DNA of 15,170 nt from Prevotellaceae bacterium. Lineage in GTDB: Bacteria > Bacteroidota > Bacteroidia > Bacteroidales > UBA932. The DNA lies in contig JAIROF010000044.1 of the NCBI GenBank assembly GCA_031257655.1, positions 1-15,170 of the forward strand. Reading direction: 5' to 3'. A model generated the notes under the pieces. That model did no database searches, was not told the DNA's origin, and worked only from the letters and a program-made list of their open reading frames with translations. Below, piece by piece: positions 1 through 8,128 of this stretch (its first letter is position 1; every line of letters starts with the position of its first letter). A program made the translations under genes and the position numbers.

Positions 1-7
1 TGCATTT

Positions 8-922
8 TTAGCTCGTCCTTACGCTGGCCATTAATGCCCCGAGGGCAATGGAGTAGAGCTTGGTAAGCGTAGTGTCGCCGCGGGAGGTGAGGACGCAGGG
101 TGCGGTAGCGCCCACCACGATGCCGGCCAGCTCGGCCTTTGCCAATTTTGTTGCGGCCTTAAAAAAGACGTTGGCGGCCTCTATGCTTGGGAACACTAAG
201 CAGTCGGCGTCGCCGGCCACGGGGCTTTTGAGCTTCTTAATTTCCACCGCTTCCTTATCCAGCGCCACGTCTATAGCCAAGGGGCCGTCGACAAGGGCGT
301 TGCGAATTTGCCCGCGGTCGGCCATTTTTGCAATGATAGCCGCATCAACGCAGGCCTGCATGGCGGGCAGCATCTGCTCGGTAGCCGCAACGATGGCAAC
401 CTTTGGCAGGTCGACGTCCAGCAGCCGCGCCACGCGAATAACGTTGTTGGTCAGCGTAACCTTCTGGGCAAGGTCGGGCGCCGGGATAACGGCAATATCG
501 CTCAGGGTAATGAGCTTGCTGCAGGCGGGCACTTCGAGCACGCACACGTGGCTCAGCGTTGCCTTTGGCGGGAGCAGCCCCGCCTCCTTATGGAGGATAG
601 CCCGCATGTACTTGTCTGTGCTCACCAACCCCTTCATGAGGACGTCTGCCTCACCGCTGCGCACGGTTGCCACCGCCCTGGCCGCCGCCTTCGTTTCGTC
701 GGCCTCCTGCACAATGCGGAACTTCCCCGCATCAATCTTTTCGCTGCTGCACACGGCTTTTATCGTAGCCTCGTCGCCCACCAAAATGCCGTCTACAATC
801 CCGCGGTCTACCGCCATGCTCACCGCGCCAATGGTGTGCGAATCGTTGGCGTAGGCCGCCACCAGCGTTTTCTTGCCGGCCAACTTTACTTTTTCTACCA
901 GCTGCTCTAACTTTGTTACCAT
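8..922 (-). CDS. Phosphate butyryl/acetyltransferase family enzyme (Ptb/Pta-like)
   Basis: The 304-aa product looks like a phosphate acyltransferase of the PTA_PTB family, which interconverts acyl-CoA plus phosphate with acyl-phosphate plus CoA in the cytoplasm. Its length fits single-domain Ptb (about 300 aa) better than the longer multidomain Pta enzymes. It opens MVTKLEQLVEKV. Recognisable family segments are an N-terminal stretch with VDGILVGDEATIKAV (about 43-57), ADVLMKGLVSTDKYMRAIL (about 92-110) and a C-terminal GIVVGATAPCVLTSRGDT (about 269-286). The ATG at 922 is preceded by an A/G-rich AGGAAAAT. The gene lies downstream of ackA on the same strand, but 385 bp away, so co-transcription is uncertain. 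Whether the substrate is acetyl-, propionyl- or butyryl-CoA cannot be read from the sequence, so no symbol is given. The stop codon lies just inside the window edge and the gene is complete. Confidence 0.88.
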   Translation of the reverse strand: MVTKLEQLVEKVKLAGKKTLVAAYANDSHTIGAVSMAVDRGIVDGILVGDEATIKAVCSSEKIDAGKFRIVQEADETKAAARAVATVRSGEADVLMKGLVSTDKYMRAILHKEAGLLPPKATLSHVCVLEVPACSKLITLSDIAVIPAPDLAQKVTLTNNVIRVARLLDVDLPKVAIVAATEQMLPAMQACVDAAIIAKMADRGQIRNALVDGPLAIDVALDKEAVEIKKLKSPVAGDADCLVFPSIEAANVFFKAATKLAKAELAGIVVGATAPCVLTSRGDTTLTKLYSIALGALMASVRTS

Positions 923-1307
923 ATTTTCCTGATTTTTATGCTGTTTTTAGTGATGCCAATATGCTGCACGATGATGCCAGCATTATTGCTGATTACAAAC
1001 CATTTAACTTAATGAGGTGATGAGGTTGTTGTTTGCACTACTATCTATCTACTACTGAGGCTGTTTTGTTGTTAAAATTGGCGCTGCCGCTATTTGTGTA
1101 AAGGCCATCTAAACGATTAAATTGCTGTAAAAAATAGAAAATCATGCCAAGCGCAGCATAAAATCAGGTTGAACCGAGCGCAGCGAGTTCGCGAACACCA
1201 AAAAAATAAGCACGATTGAGTAAGTAAGGTGAGAATAAGCCTTTTTGCCCCCTCCAGCAGACGACGCTACCCGCACCGCAGAGCGTTTCGCCGCACCTCC
1301 CGCTTCC
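923..1307. other. 385-bp intergenic region between ackA and the ptb-like gene
   Basis: AT-rich DNA with no convincing gene. It contains an 8-bp direct repeat TGATGCCA at 951-958 and 972-979 (21 bp start to start). A small inverted repeat CAGCA-TTAT-TGCTG lies at 978-991, and a CTAT-type microsatellite occurs near 1038-1050. The part next to ackA holds the arms GTTCGCGAAC near 1188-1197. I found no good TAnnTTTG promoter element on the minus strand and no hairpin followed by a T-run. A 62-codon minus-strand frame here overlaps the ackA end and was judged spurious. Confidence 0.5.
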
Positions 1308-2525
1308 CTACCCGGCTGCGGCAGCCACAATGCTCATGGTATCCATGGCAATCACCAGCTCTTCGTTGGTGGTAACCGCCATGATTTTCACCTTAGAAGA
1401 AGGCTTAGAGATGAGCATGTCCTTTCCCCTCAAGCCCCGGTTTGCGTCGTCGTCGAAGTCCACGCCGAGGTACTCCAGGTTTCGGCACACGCTGGCCCGC
1501 ACGAGGTCGTCGTTTTCGCCCACGCCTCCGGTAAATACTATCACATCTACCTTTCCCATAACGGCGACCTGAGCGCCAATAAACTTTCGCACACGGTAAA
1601 CAAACATGTCACGCGCCAGCTGCGCCATTTCGTTGCCGCTTTTTGCCGCCTGCTCAATATCGCGCATGTCGCTCGACAGCCCCGATACGCCATACATTCC
1701 GCCTTGCCGGTTGATCAGGTTGCTCAGCTCGGCAATGCTTAGCTGCTCCTTGTCTGCGATGTAAAACAGCGCGCCCGGATCGATGGCGCCGCTGCGCGTG
1801 CCCATCACTAAGCCGTCGACCGGCGTAAAGCCCATCGAGGTGTCGTAAGATTTTCCCTGCACGATGGAGGTTATAGAGGCGCCATTGCCCAGGTGGCAGG
1901 TTACCATGTTGACCGAGTAGAAGTCCAGCCCCAGGATTTTGCAGGCTTTCTGGGCTACATAGCGGTGGCTGGTGCCATGAAAGCCATAGCGGCGAATTTT
2001 GTATGCTTCGTAGTAGCGGTAGGGCAGCGCGTAGAGGTACACGTGGGGCGGCATGGTCTGGTGAAACGAGGTGTCGAACACCGCTACCTGCGGCGCTTTG
2101 GGCAGGAGCTTTTCCATGGAGCGTATCCCCTCCAGGTTGGCGGGGTTGTGCAGCGGCGCCAGCTCAATGCACTTTTCGATGGCCGCTTTTACCTCATCGT
2201 TCACCAGCGCGCTCTTCATGAAGTATTCGCCGCCGTGCACCACGCGATGCCCCACCGCGTTCACCTCGTCGAGGCCGGCGATAACGCCGTGCACGGGGTG
2301 CACCAGCGCCTCCAGGATGAGGTTTATGCCCACCGTGTGGTTGGGAATGGGCTGCACGGACGAGCAGGCCGCTCCGCCGCTTGGCTTATGGCTGATGGTT
2401 CCCTCCGCAAGGCCTATCCGCTCTACAATGCCCTTGGCCAGCAGCGTGCCGGCGTCGGCATTGTCCATCCGCATTATCTGGTACTTAATGGAGGAGCTGC
2501 CGCAGTTCAAAACAAGAATAATCAT
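1308..2525 (-). CDS. ackA: Acetate kinase
   Basis: The 405-aa product is acetate kinase (ASKHA fold), catalysing acetate + ATP <-> acetyl phosphate + ADP in the cytoplasm, and usually yielding ATP from acetyl phosphate during fermentation. It begins with the family signature VLNCGSSSIKYQ (about 5-16) and has the second signature MGFTPVDGLVMGTRSGAIDP (231-250). Residues matching known catalytic positions are visible: Arg94 in GHRVVHGG, Asp151 in FDTSFH, His183 in FHGTSH, Arg244 in GTRSG, and a Glu in the C-terminal TTNEE. Length is typical of AckA (about 400 aa) and longer than butyrate kinase (about 355 aa). The partner downstream is a short Ptb-like transferase rather than a long Pta. The start at 2525 gives the canonical N-terminus. 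Its own promoter is not obvious in the 319 bp upstream. Confidence 0.96.
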   Translation of the reverse strand: MIILVLNCGSSSIKYQIMRMDNADAGTLLAKGIVERIGLAEGTISHKPSGGAACSSVQPIPNHTVGINLILEALVHPVHGVIAGLDEVNAVGHRVVHGGEYFMKSALVNDEVKAAIEKCIELAPLHNPANLEGIRSMEKLLPKAPQVAVFDTSFHQTMPPHVYLYALPYRYYEAYKIRRYGFHGTSHRYVAQKACKILGLDFYSVNMVTCHLGNGASITSIVQGKSYDTSMGFTPVDGLVMGTRSGAIDPGALFYIADKEQLSIAELSNLINRQGGMYGVSGLSSDMRDIEQAAKSGNEMAQLARDMFVYRVRKFIGAQVAVMGKVDVIVFTGGVGENDDLVRASVCRNLEYLGVDFDDDANRGLRGKDMLISKPSSKVKIMAVTTNEELVIAMDTMSIVAAAAG

Positions 2526-2844
2526 TTCTCTTACCTTCTACGTTACCTGAATATGTAATTTTTTCAATAGCTGCATCTTGCGGGCAAGGGCATCCGAAGC
2601 TTTCCCAAGGCTATCCCCGTAGCGCCCTTCATGCACGTGCGCCGCCAAGGGAATCGCTAAACCCCCCCAAACGCTACGCTGCTATCCACCGGCAAGTGGT
2701 CACTTACTGCGCTCATTTACTTTAGGGAACCTCTAAAAACTCCAAACGCTGCGTTACGCTCCCGCTGAGGTAAAGCACTTTACGAAACAGGTAAAAAACA
2801 AGGCTGCTGCACAAGCGCCGGCATTTCAGCGCATTCGGCCTTCT
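2526..2844. other. 319-bp intergenic region upstream of ackA
   Basis: No gene is supported here. It holds two short inverted repeats: AAGTG-GT-CACTT at 2694-2705 and GTAAAG-CA-CTTTAC at 2770-2783. Downstream of the OmpA-like stop the minus strand has a weak GC-rich stem (about 2800-2822) followed by TTGTTTTTTACC, a possible but poor terminator. I saw no clear TAnnTTTG element for ackA. Confidence 0.4.
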
Positions 2845-4494
2845 TTACCTGGCAATCACGCTAACTTCCACGCGGCGGTTGAGGGCTCTGCCGGCTTCGG
2901 TTTTGTTGGAGGCAACCGGGCGCTTTCTGCCGTATCCCTTCACATCAATCCGCGCAGGGTCTATTCCCTTTTGTATAAGGTAGCTTGCCACGCTCTGCGC
3001 TCTGGCGCGGGAGATTTTGTAGTTGGCGGCCTTTTTCCCCACATTATCCGTGTAGCCTGCAATCCGTATCTTTACGCCGGTGTGCCAGGTCATCCAGCAG
3101 TAGAGGGCGTCCAGGGATTTGTAGGACTTTGCCAAAATCTTCGACTTGTTTTTTGAGAATTGAATTTCTCTGAAAAGCATCTTTACGCCAACGGTGGCAG
3201 GGGTGTTCTCCGAAAAGGGCGTGTACTTTTTTTTGGCGATCCGCTTTGCGGTTTTTGGGCTGAGGGGCTCTACCTGCACATCCCTGAGCGCGCGAAGAAA
3301 TCGCTGGCGGCGGCGCTCCTTCTCCTCATCGCTCAGTATTTCGCCGTAGCAGCTAACGAGGTAAATGTCGTAGGCATCCGCCACGTCTGGCTTCCCAACG
3401 GAGTAGTAGGCGTGGCTCGGGTTGTCTAAAACGGGGTTGTAGTAAACGTCGTTGTTGGGCGTATTTATAGGGTACCCCAGATGCGATGGCTTGCTCCAGG
3501 CCCTGAGCGAATCTACGTAGGTGGAGCAGTAAATATCGTACCCGCCTACGCCCTGTAGCCCGTCGGAGGCAAAGTAGATGGTTTTGCCATCCGGAAGCGC
3601 GGAAACCGAAACTTCGTTGCCTGCCGTGTTGATGGTAGTCCCCAGGTTGACCAGCTCGCTCCACACGCCGGTAGCGGTGTTGCGGGTGGCCTGCCAGATA
3701 TCGTAGCCGCCCTGCCCTTTTTTATCATCGCCGCGGCCGCCGTCTATGCACACGTACATTGTTTGCCCCCTATTGGTCATCGCCAGCGAAGATATATGCT
3801 GCTTGTTGCTTACCTTGAGGTTAAAGACCTGGGCAATGGGGACAAACTTTACGCGCTGCGGCAGCTGCTGAATATCCTGAACAAAGATTTCATTATTTCC
3901 TCTGAAAATGAAGAGGAAGTGGCCATCGGGGGAAACGTTCAAAACGCCTTCGTGAAACTGGCTGCTCTCCACATCTGCCAGCACGCTAACCTTCCAGGGG
4001 GCGGTCAACGTTTCGCGCCGGGCTACGCACACCCTGTCCAGCAGCTCGCTTGCGCTGGGCTGGGGTGCGCTGGGAGTGGCGGCTCCCGCTGTGGAGGAAA
4101 AGCGGGAGGAGGTGAAGTAGAGCGTCCGCTCGCCATCCATCGCAAAGGCGCTGAAGTTTGCATAGCCCGCGGTATTGACTAAGGAGTCGAGCTTAGCTAT
4201 GGTAACCGGCTCCGGATTTTTTTGCTTTTGAATACCGTACTCACACTCTGCAATTCTCTTCAAAAGCATATCGTCGGAGATTTTCCCTTTTTGCTGATGC
4301 AAGTCGCGGTATACCTCAAGCGCCTCCTTGTACAGGCCTCTACGGTGATAGCCTGTTGCTAATTTGTATCGCGCCTCTTCGCGCGGCAGCTCCTGCGGCT
4401 GGCGACTTCGAGATTGTCCAAAAGACAAGAAGAGTCCCCCTACAGAAAACAGCCCTAAAAGAAGCAAGGCGCGAAAAATAGAAAATATCATCAT
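2845..4494 (-). CDS. PorE-like envelope protein: TPR, PD40 propeller, OmpA C-terminal domain
   Basis: A 549-aa exported protein. Residues 1-26 are a hydrophobic signal peptide ending near SFGQ. About 41-90 form a TPR-like helical pair (RYKLATGYHRRGLYKEALEV). About 111-380 are WD40-like PD40 propeller repeats, with blades such as FAMDGERTLYFTSS, VSPDGHFLFIF and LPDGKTIYFASDG. A charged linker follows, and about 437-549 are an OmpA C-terminal peptidoglycan-binding domain. Asp483 and Arg498 match the diaminopimelate-binding Asp/Arg pair of OmpA, with the same 15-residue spacing. The order recalls PorE of the type IX secretion/gliding system in Bacteroidota, but the carboxypeptidase-regulatory-like domain seems to be missing, and such proteins are often only called 'OmpA family'. 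A role in anchoring an envelope complex to peptidoglycan is inferred. It lies 103 bp downstream of a paralogue and probably arose with it by tandem duplication. Confidence 0.9.
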   Translation of the reverse strand: MMIFSIFRALLLLGLFSVGGLFLSFGQSRSRQPQELPREEARYKLATGYHRRGLYKEALEVYRDLHQQKGKISDDMLLKRIAECEYGIQKQKNPEPVTIAKLDSLVNTAGYANFSAFAMDGERTLYFTSSRFSSTAGAATPSAPQPSASELLDRVCVARRETLTAPWKVSVLADVESSQFHEGVLNVSPDGHFLFIFRGNNEIFVQDIQQLPQRVKFVPIAQVFNLKVSNKQHISSLAMTNRGQTMYVCIDGGRGDDKKGQGGYDIWQATRNTATGVWSELVNLGTTINTAGNEVSVSALPDGKTIYFASDGLQGVGGYDIYCSTYVDSLRAWSKPSHLGYPINTPNNDVYYNPVLDNPSHAYYSVGKPDVADAYDIYLVSCYGEILSDEEKERRRQRFLRALRDVQVEPLSPKTAKRIAKKKYTPFSENTPATVGVKMLFREIQFSKNKSKILAKSYKSLDALYCWMTWHTGVKIRIAGYTDNVGKKAANYKISRARAQSVASYLIQKGIDPARIDVKGYGRKRPVASNKTEAGRALNRRVEVSVIAR

Positions 4495-4597
4495 ACATCT
4501 ATATTAATATCAGATAATATCAAAACTTAACTGTTGCCGCAAGAGTTTTTTTCTTTTGCGTAGCGATTCCCTTCACTCTACATAGCGCGCTGCCCTG

Positions 4598-6430
4598 CTA
4601 CTTTATCACTTTGAACTCTACGCGGCGGTTGAGGGCACGGCCTGCCTCTGTGGCATTGGTGGTAATGGGTTGGGTTTGACCACAACCTTCAATTTCCAGG
4701 CGATTTGGGCTTATACCCTTATCGGTGAGAAAGTTTGCTACGCTACGCGCTCTCTCCTTGGAAATTTTGAGATTAACTGCTTTTTTTCCGGTGTTGTCGG
4801 TATGGCCGGAAATTTTTATGCGAATATGGGGTTGCAGCTCCATCAGCTGGTAGAGGGGCTCCAAATGCTTGTAGGATTCCGGCAAAAGGGTTGCCCGCCC
4901 TTTGGCAAACTGTATGTTGCGCAGGAGCACCTTCATCCCGACTACGACCGTATCTTTAGGAAATGCGGAGTAGCCTTTCTGCGCTATGAGCTTTGCCTCG
5001 GCCGGCTTAACGGGCGCTGCTGCTATCTGCTCCAGCGCAAGCAGGTATTCACGCTGCCGGGCTTCTCTGGCGGCAGCCGCTGCGGCCTCCTCTGCCGCTT
5101 TCTTTCGCACCGCTTTTTCTTCGGATGTTAGTATTTCTCCCTGATATTCTACCAGGTAAATATCGTAAATGCCCGGTTCCTCCGGTTTTTCGACCGAGTA
5201 GTAGGCGTGGTTGGGGTTGCTAAAAACCGGATTGTAGTAAAGATCGTCATTGGGCGTGTTGATGGGATAGCCCAAGTTGAGCGGGGTGCTCCAGGCGGCG
5301 ATTGAGTCTATGTAGGTGGAGCGGTAGATGTCGCACCGCCCTATGCCGTTATGCCCGTCGGAGGCGAAAAAGATGGTTTTGCCGTCCGGCAGGACAGAAA
5401 TGGAGAGCTCGTTGCCGGAGGTGTTAATAATCGGCCCCAGGTTGACCATTTCACCCCATTCGCTCGTGAACTTGTCGCGGGTAATAGTCCAAACGTCGTA
5501 CTTGCCGTATCCTTCTTTCTCTTTGAGGTCGTCGGTGCACAGGTAGATGGTTTTGCCATCGCCCGTTATCGCCATGGAGGATACGTGAAAGCGCTTGTCG
5601 ATGCTCAGGTTTAGGGCTTTGGATAGCGTGGTGAGCTTTGCATCGCGCGAGCGGTTGAGGCTTTGCACGAGAATCTCATTGGTGCCTCTAAAAATGAAGA
5701 TGTCTTTTTCGTTGGGGGAGATGCCCAGCACGCCCTGATGAAACTGCGAATTTCCCACCTCCGCTACCACGCTCGCCACTCCCCAGGGGGCTGTTTCGTT
5801 GCTTCGGCGAGCTATGCACACGTTGTCAAGCAGCTGCTCCGCAGCCTCCTTGCCCTTGCTCTTGCTCTTGCTTTTGTTTTTGCTTTTACTTTTTGATGAG
5901 CTGGAGCGGGAGGAGGTGAAGTAGAGGGTGCGCTCGTCGTTGATGGCAAAGGCGCTGAGGCTCGGGTAGCGCGGGTCGTTGATGTTTATGCCCAGCTTGG
6001 TAACCGTAACCGGCTCCGGCTCGGCTTTCTGCGCAATAGCTCGCTCGCACTCCGCTATTCTGCGCAGCAGCAGCAGCGAATCCTGGCTGCCTTTACTTTT
6101 GGCTTGCAGCAGCAGCTCTCGGTAGGATTCCAGCGCCTGGCTATACAGCCCGCGGCGATGGTTGTACATGGCCCGCTTGTAGCGAGCGTCCGAAATCACC
6201 TGCGACTGAACGGCTTCTTGAATTTCAGCTTGAGCCTGGTCTGCTGCCTGGGATTGGGCCAAAGACAACGGTGGCGCTTGCAGCTGAGCGTGCAGCTGAA
6301 GCGGGGCTATCGGCAAGGGTTGTGCTTGACCCTGAGCCTGCCCACCAGGATTGCCAAGCGACGCAGAAGGGCGCCCTGCTAAAAAAATGAGAAAAAATAG
6401 TATGGTTAAAAAAAACGTAAAACGTCTCAT
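4598..6430 (-). CDS. PorE-like envelope protein: TPR, PD40 propeller, OmpA C-terminal domain (tandem paralogue)
   Basis: A 610-aa paralogue of the gene downstream. The start is placed at the ATG at 6430 (MRRFTFFLTILFFLIFLAG), because this gives a compact signal peptide; an in-frame ATG at 6463 would add 11 residues ahead of it. After the signal come a Gln/Ala-rich low-complexity segment, a TPR-like unit (RYKRAMYNHRRGLYSQALES), PD40 propeller blades (INDERTLYFTSSRS, LPDGKTIFFASDG), an Ala/Glu-rich helix near AAEEAAAAAAREA, and an OmpA domain with Asp545 and Arg560 at the family's 15-residue spacing. Odd features are the Q/A-rich linker and a Lys/Ser tract in a propeller loop, where the paralogue has a different Ala/Pro/Ser insert. 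Location: periplasm or outer membrane, bound to peptidoglycan. Type IX secretion involvement is possible but unproven. Confidence 0.88.
   Translation of the reverse strand: MRRFTFFLTILFFLIFLAGRPSASLGNPGGQAQGQAQPLPIAPLQLHAQLQAPPLSLAQSQAADQAQAEIQEAVQSQVISDARYKRAMYNHRRGLYSQALESYRELLLQAKSKGSQDSLLLLRRIAECERAIAQKAEPEPVTVTKLGININDPRYPSLSAFAINDERTLYFTSSRSSSSKSKSKNKSKSKSKGKEAAEQLLDNVCIARRSNETAPWGVASVVAEVGNSQFHQGVLGISPNEKDIFIFRGTNEILVQSLNRSRDAKLTTLSKALNLSIDKRFHVSSMAITGDGKTIYLCTDDLKEKEGYGKYDVWTITRDKFTSEWGEMVNLGPIINTSGNELSISVLPDGKTIFFASDGHNGIGRCDIYRSTYIDSIAAWSTPLNLGYPINTPNDDLYYNPVFSNPNHAYYSVEKPEEPGIYDIYLVEYQGEILTSEEKAVRKKAAEEAAAAAAREARQREYLLALEQIAAAPVKPAEAKLIAQKGYSAFPKDTVVVGMKVLLRNIQFAKGRATLLPESYKHLEPLYQLMELQPHIRIKISGHTDNTGKKAVNLKISKERARSVANFLTDKGISPNRLEIEGCGQTQPITTNATEAGRALNRRVEFKVIK
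5850..5895 (-). repeat. Hexanucleotide-like tract encoding a Lys/Ser repeat
   Basis: Within the OmpA/PD40 paralogue the plus strand reads as degenerate CTTGCT/CTTTTG units. On the coding strand these give alternating Lys and Ser codons (KSKSKNKSKSKSKGK). Units are multiples of 3, so copy-number change would keep the frame. It sits in a loop just before the conserved LLDxVCxARR segment of the propeller. Confidence 0.75.
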
Positions 6431-6662
6431 GATAACAAAGTTTGAAAATGTGTTTGATGCCACAACCTATGCAAAAGCTGGAATTTGCTACAGCGTAAAT
6501 ATAGCTCCTGACTTCACTTCTATAAGCTCTGGCGGCCATAAATAATTGTGTTGACTTTTGTTTTCCCTATCGCATAAGGAGCAACAGTAGCGATGCATTA
6601 ACCTCCGCTCCGGACGGTATGAACAGGTATAGCTGCTCCCTCGCAGTAAAGAAAATGATTAG

Positions 6663-6670
6663 CAAAGGTA
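6663..6670 (-). promoter_or_regulatory. Putative Bacteroidota -7 element (TACCTTTG)
   Basis: The minus strand reads TTACCTTTGCTAAT, matching the TAnnTTTG -7 consensus of the Bacteroidota primary sigma factor. A clear -33 TTTG at the usual spacing is not evident. If used, the OmpA/PD40 paralogue would have a leader of about 225 nt. Confidence 0.4.
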
Positions 6671-6808
6671 ACCCTTTTCTATTATGCAGAGAAAAACAAT
6701 AGCTCAATTTAACCCTTACAGGAGTGGTTGGAGAGGCTTTTTTCCTGCAAGCTTTTACCGTTTGGGGCGGCTATGGGGGGAGTGGAGCGGTAGAAAGCGG
6801 CGCTATGG

Positions 6809-6847
6809 GCTACCAATGACGGAGCTGGACTTCCCGTCATTGGTAGC
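6809..6847. terminator. Perfect 14-bp inverted repeat with 11-nt loop, possible dnaJ 3' hairpin
   Basis: The arms are GCTACCAATGACGG (6809-6822) and its exact reverse complement CCGTCATTGGTAGC (6834-6847). It starts 77 nt beyond the dnaJ stop. There is no T-run next to it on either strand, so it is not a canonical intrinsic terminator. It could be an mRNA 3' stabiliser, a factor-assisted terminator, or part of a dispersed repeat. Confidence 0.45.
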
Positions 6848-6923
6848 ATACGGCAGCTGCGTCACGGAGGAGTAGCCGGGGTACGGGGAGGCCCTCCGCG
6901 CTTTTTTGCCGCAACGCTTTGGG

Positions 6924-8081
6924 CTACTGGAACATTCGCCGCATTCTGTCCATGAAGTTTTTTTCGCTGGGGTCTGGGGTTGGCTTAAAGTTGGGCGAGG
7001 CGAGGAGCTTTTCCATGATTTTTTTCTCCTCCCGGTCGAGCTTTTTGGGCACCCAAACGTTTACGTAGACCAGCAAGTCGCCCGTTCCGTAGCGGTTTAC
7101 CACCGGCAGCCCCTTACCGCTAAGGCGCAGAATGGCGCCGGGCTGGACGCCGGCTTTGATGGTAATTTTGGCTTTTCCGTCTACGGTGGGCACCTCTACG
7201 GTGGCGCCCATTGCCGCCTCCGGTATGCTGATAAAAAGGTTGTGAATAAGGTTGTTTCCGTCGCGAACGAGCTCGTCGTTTTTTTCCTCCTCGATCACGA
7301 CGAGCAGGTCACCGTTTCGCCCGCCGCGCCGGGCAGCGTTTCCTTTTCCGTTTACGTTGAGCTGCATGCCCTCGTACATTCCGGGGGGTATTTTGAAGGA
7401 TATTTCTTCGTCGCGCTGCACGATTCCGTGGCCGCTACAGTCGGGGCATGGGTTGGTAATGATTTTTCCCTCGCCGTGGCACTTTGGGCAAACGGCGGCG
7501 GTTTGCATTCGCCCCAGCATGGTATTCACCACGTGGGATATTTGCCCTGTTCCGCGGCAGGTGGTGCAGGTTGCCACCGAATTTCTATCTTTGGCTCCGC
7601 TGCCGTGGCAGGTGGTGCAGGCTACCATTTTTCGCACCTTCAGCTTTTTGTCCACGCCGTAGACAATGTCCTTGAGCGAAAGCCTTACGCGCACGCGAAT
7701 GTCCGAACCGTAGGCGGTGGGGGCCTGCGCCTGTCCGCCAAATCCGGAAAAGCGGCTAAAGCGCGCGCTGCCGCCAAACGCGCTGCCAAAGATATCGCCA
7801 AAGTTGGAGAAGATGTCGTCCATGGTGAAGCCGTATGCGCCGCTGCCGCTTGCACCCAGGCCGGCATGGCCAAACTGGTCGTAGCGCTGGCGCTTTTCGG
7901 GCGTGCTCAGCACGTCGTAGGCTTCCGCAGCCTCCTTAAATTTCTCCTCGGCCTCCTTGTTTCCCGGATTTTTATCGGGGTGAAATTCGATGGCTTTTTT
8001 GCGGTATGCTTTTTTGATTTCTTCGGCGCCGGCATTTTTGTTCACGCCAAGAATTTCGTAGTAGTCTCGCTTAGCTGGCAT
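6924..8081 (-). CDS. dnaJ: Chaperone protein DnaJ (Hsp40)
   Basis: A 385-aa type I J-protein, the cytoplasmic co-chaperone that delivers substrates to DnaK and stimulates its ATPase. The J domain (about 5-70) carries the essential His-Pro-Asp at 34-36. A Gly/Phe-rich region follows (about 71-126). The zinc-binding domain has all four CxxCxGxG motifs, with cysteines at 155/158, 172/175, 198/201 and 212/215. The C-terminal substrate-binding domains include GDLLVVIEEEKND and RLSGKGLPV. Length is normal. It follows grpE by 47 bp on the same strand, so a grpE-dnaJ operon is likely. dnaK is not in the window. Confidence 0.97.
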   Translation of the reverse strand: MPAKRDYYEILGVNKNAGAEEIKKAYRKKAIEFHPDKNPGNKEAEEKFKEAAEAYDVLSTPEKRQRYDQFGHAGLGASGSGAYGFTMDDIFSNFGDIFGSAFGGSARFSRFSGFGGQAQAPTAYGSDIRVRVRLSLKDIVYGVDKKLKVRKMVACTTCHGSGAKDRNSVATCTTCRGTGQISHVVNTMLGRMQTAAVCPKCHGEGKIITNPCPDCSGHGIVQRDEEISFKIPPGMYEGMQLNVNGKGNAARRGGRNGDLLVVIEEEKNDELVRDGNNLIHNLFISIPEAAMGATVEVPTVDGKAKITIKAGVQPGAILRLSGKGLPVVNRYGTGDLLVYVNVWVPKKLDREEKKIMEKLLASPNFKPTPDPSEKNFMDRMRRMFQ

Positions 8082-8128
8082 AGCTCTTTCGTTAATTTTG
8101 ATGTTTGTTTATCCACACGGGGCGGGGT

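Larger units (their letters stand above)
6431..6923. other. About 490-bp region between the OmpA paralogue and dnaJ
   Basis: No gene is supported. The half near the OmpA paralogue is AT-rich and holds a promoter-like element at 6663-6670. Another candidate -7 element (TATATTTA on the minus strand) is closer to the gene, near 6508-6515. The half near dnaJ is GC-rich and holds a perfect 14-bp inverted repeat (6809-6847) and a 16-bp sequence at 6786-6801 that recurs at 14993-15008. Short open frames here lack recognisable protein features. Confidence 0.5.

Noticed and set aside
60..854. 264-codon plus-strand open frame over the ptb-like gene
   Set aside because: Antisense shadow of a well-supported gene; composition is low-complexity Ser/Ala and it has no family motifs.
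1142..1330. 62-codon minus-strand frame with a hydrophobic stretch after ackA
   Set aside because: Its start lies inside ackA in another frame, composition is Arg-rich then hydrophobic, and no family or start signal is recognised. Possibly part of a repeat, but not supportable as a gene.
6684..6875. 63-codon plus-strand frame between dnaJ and the OmpA paralogue
   Set aside because: It runs through the 14-bp inverted repeat and the 16-bp dispersed repeat, with no protein features.
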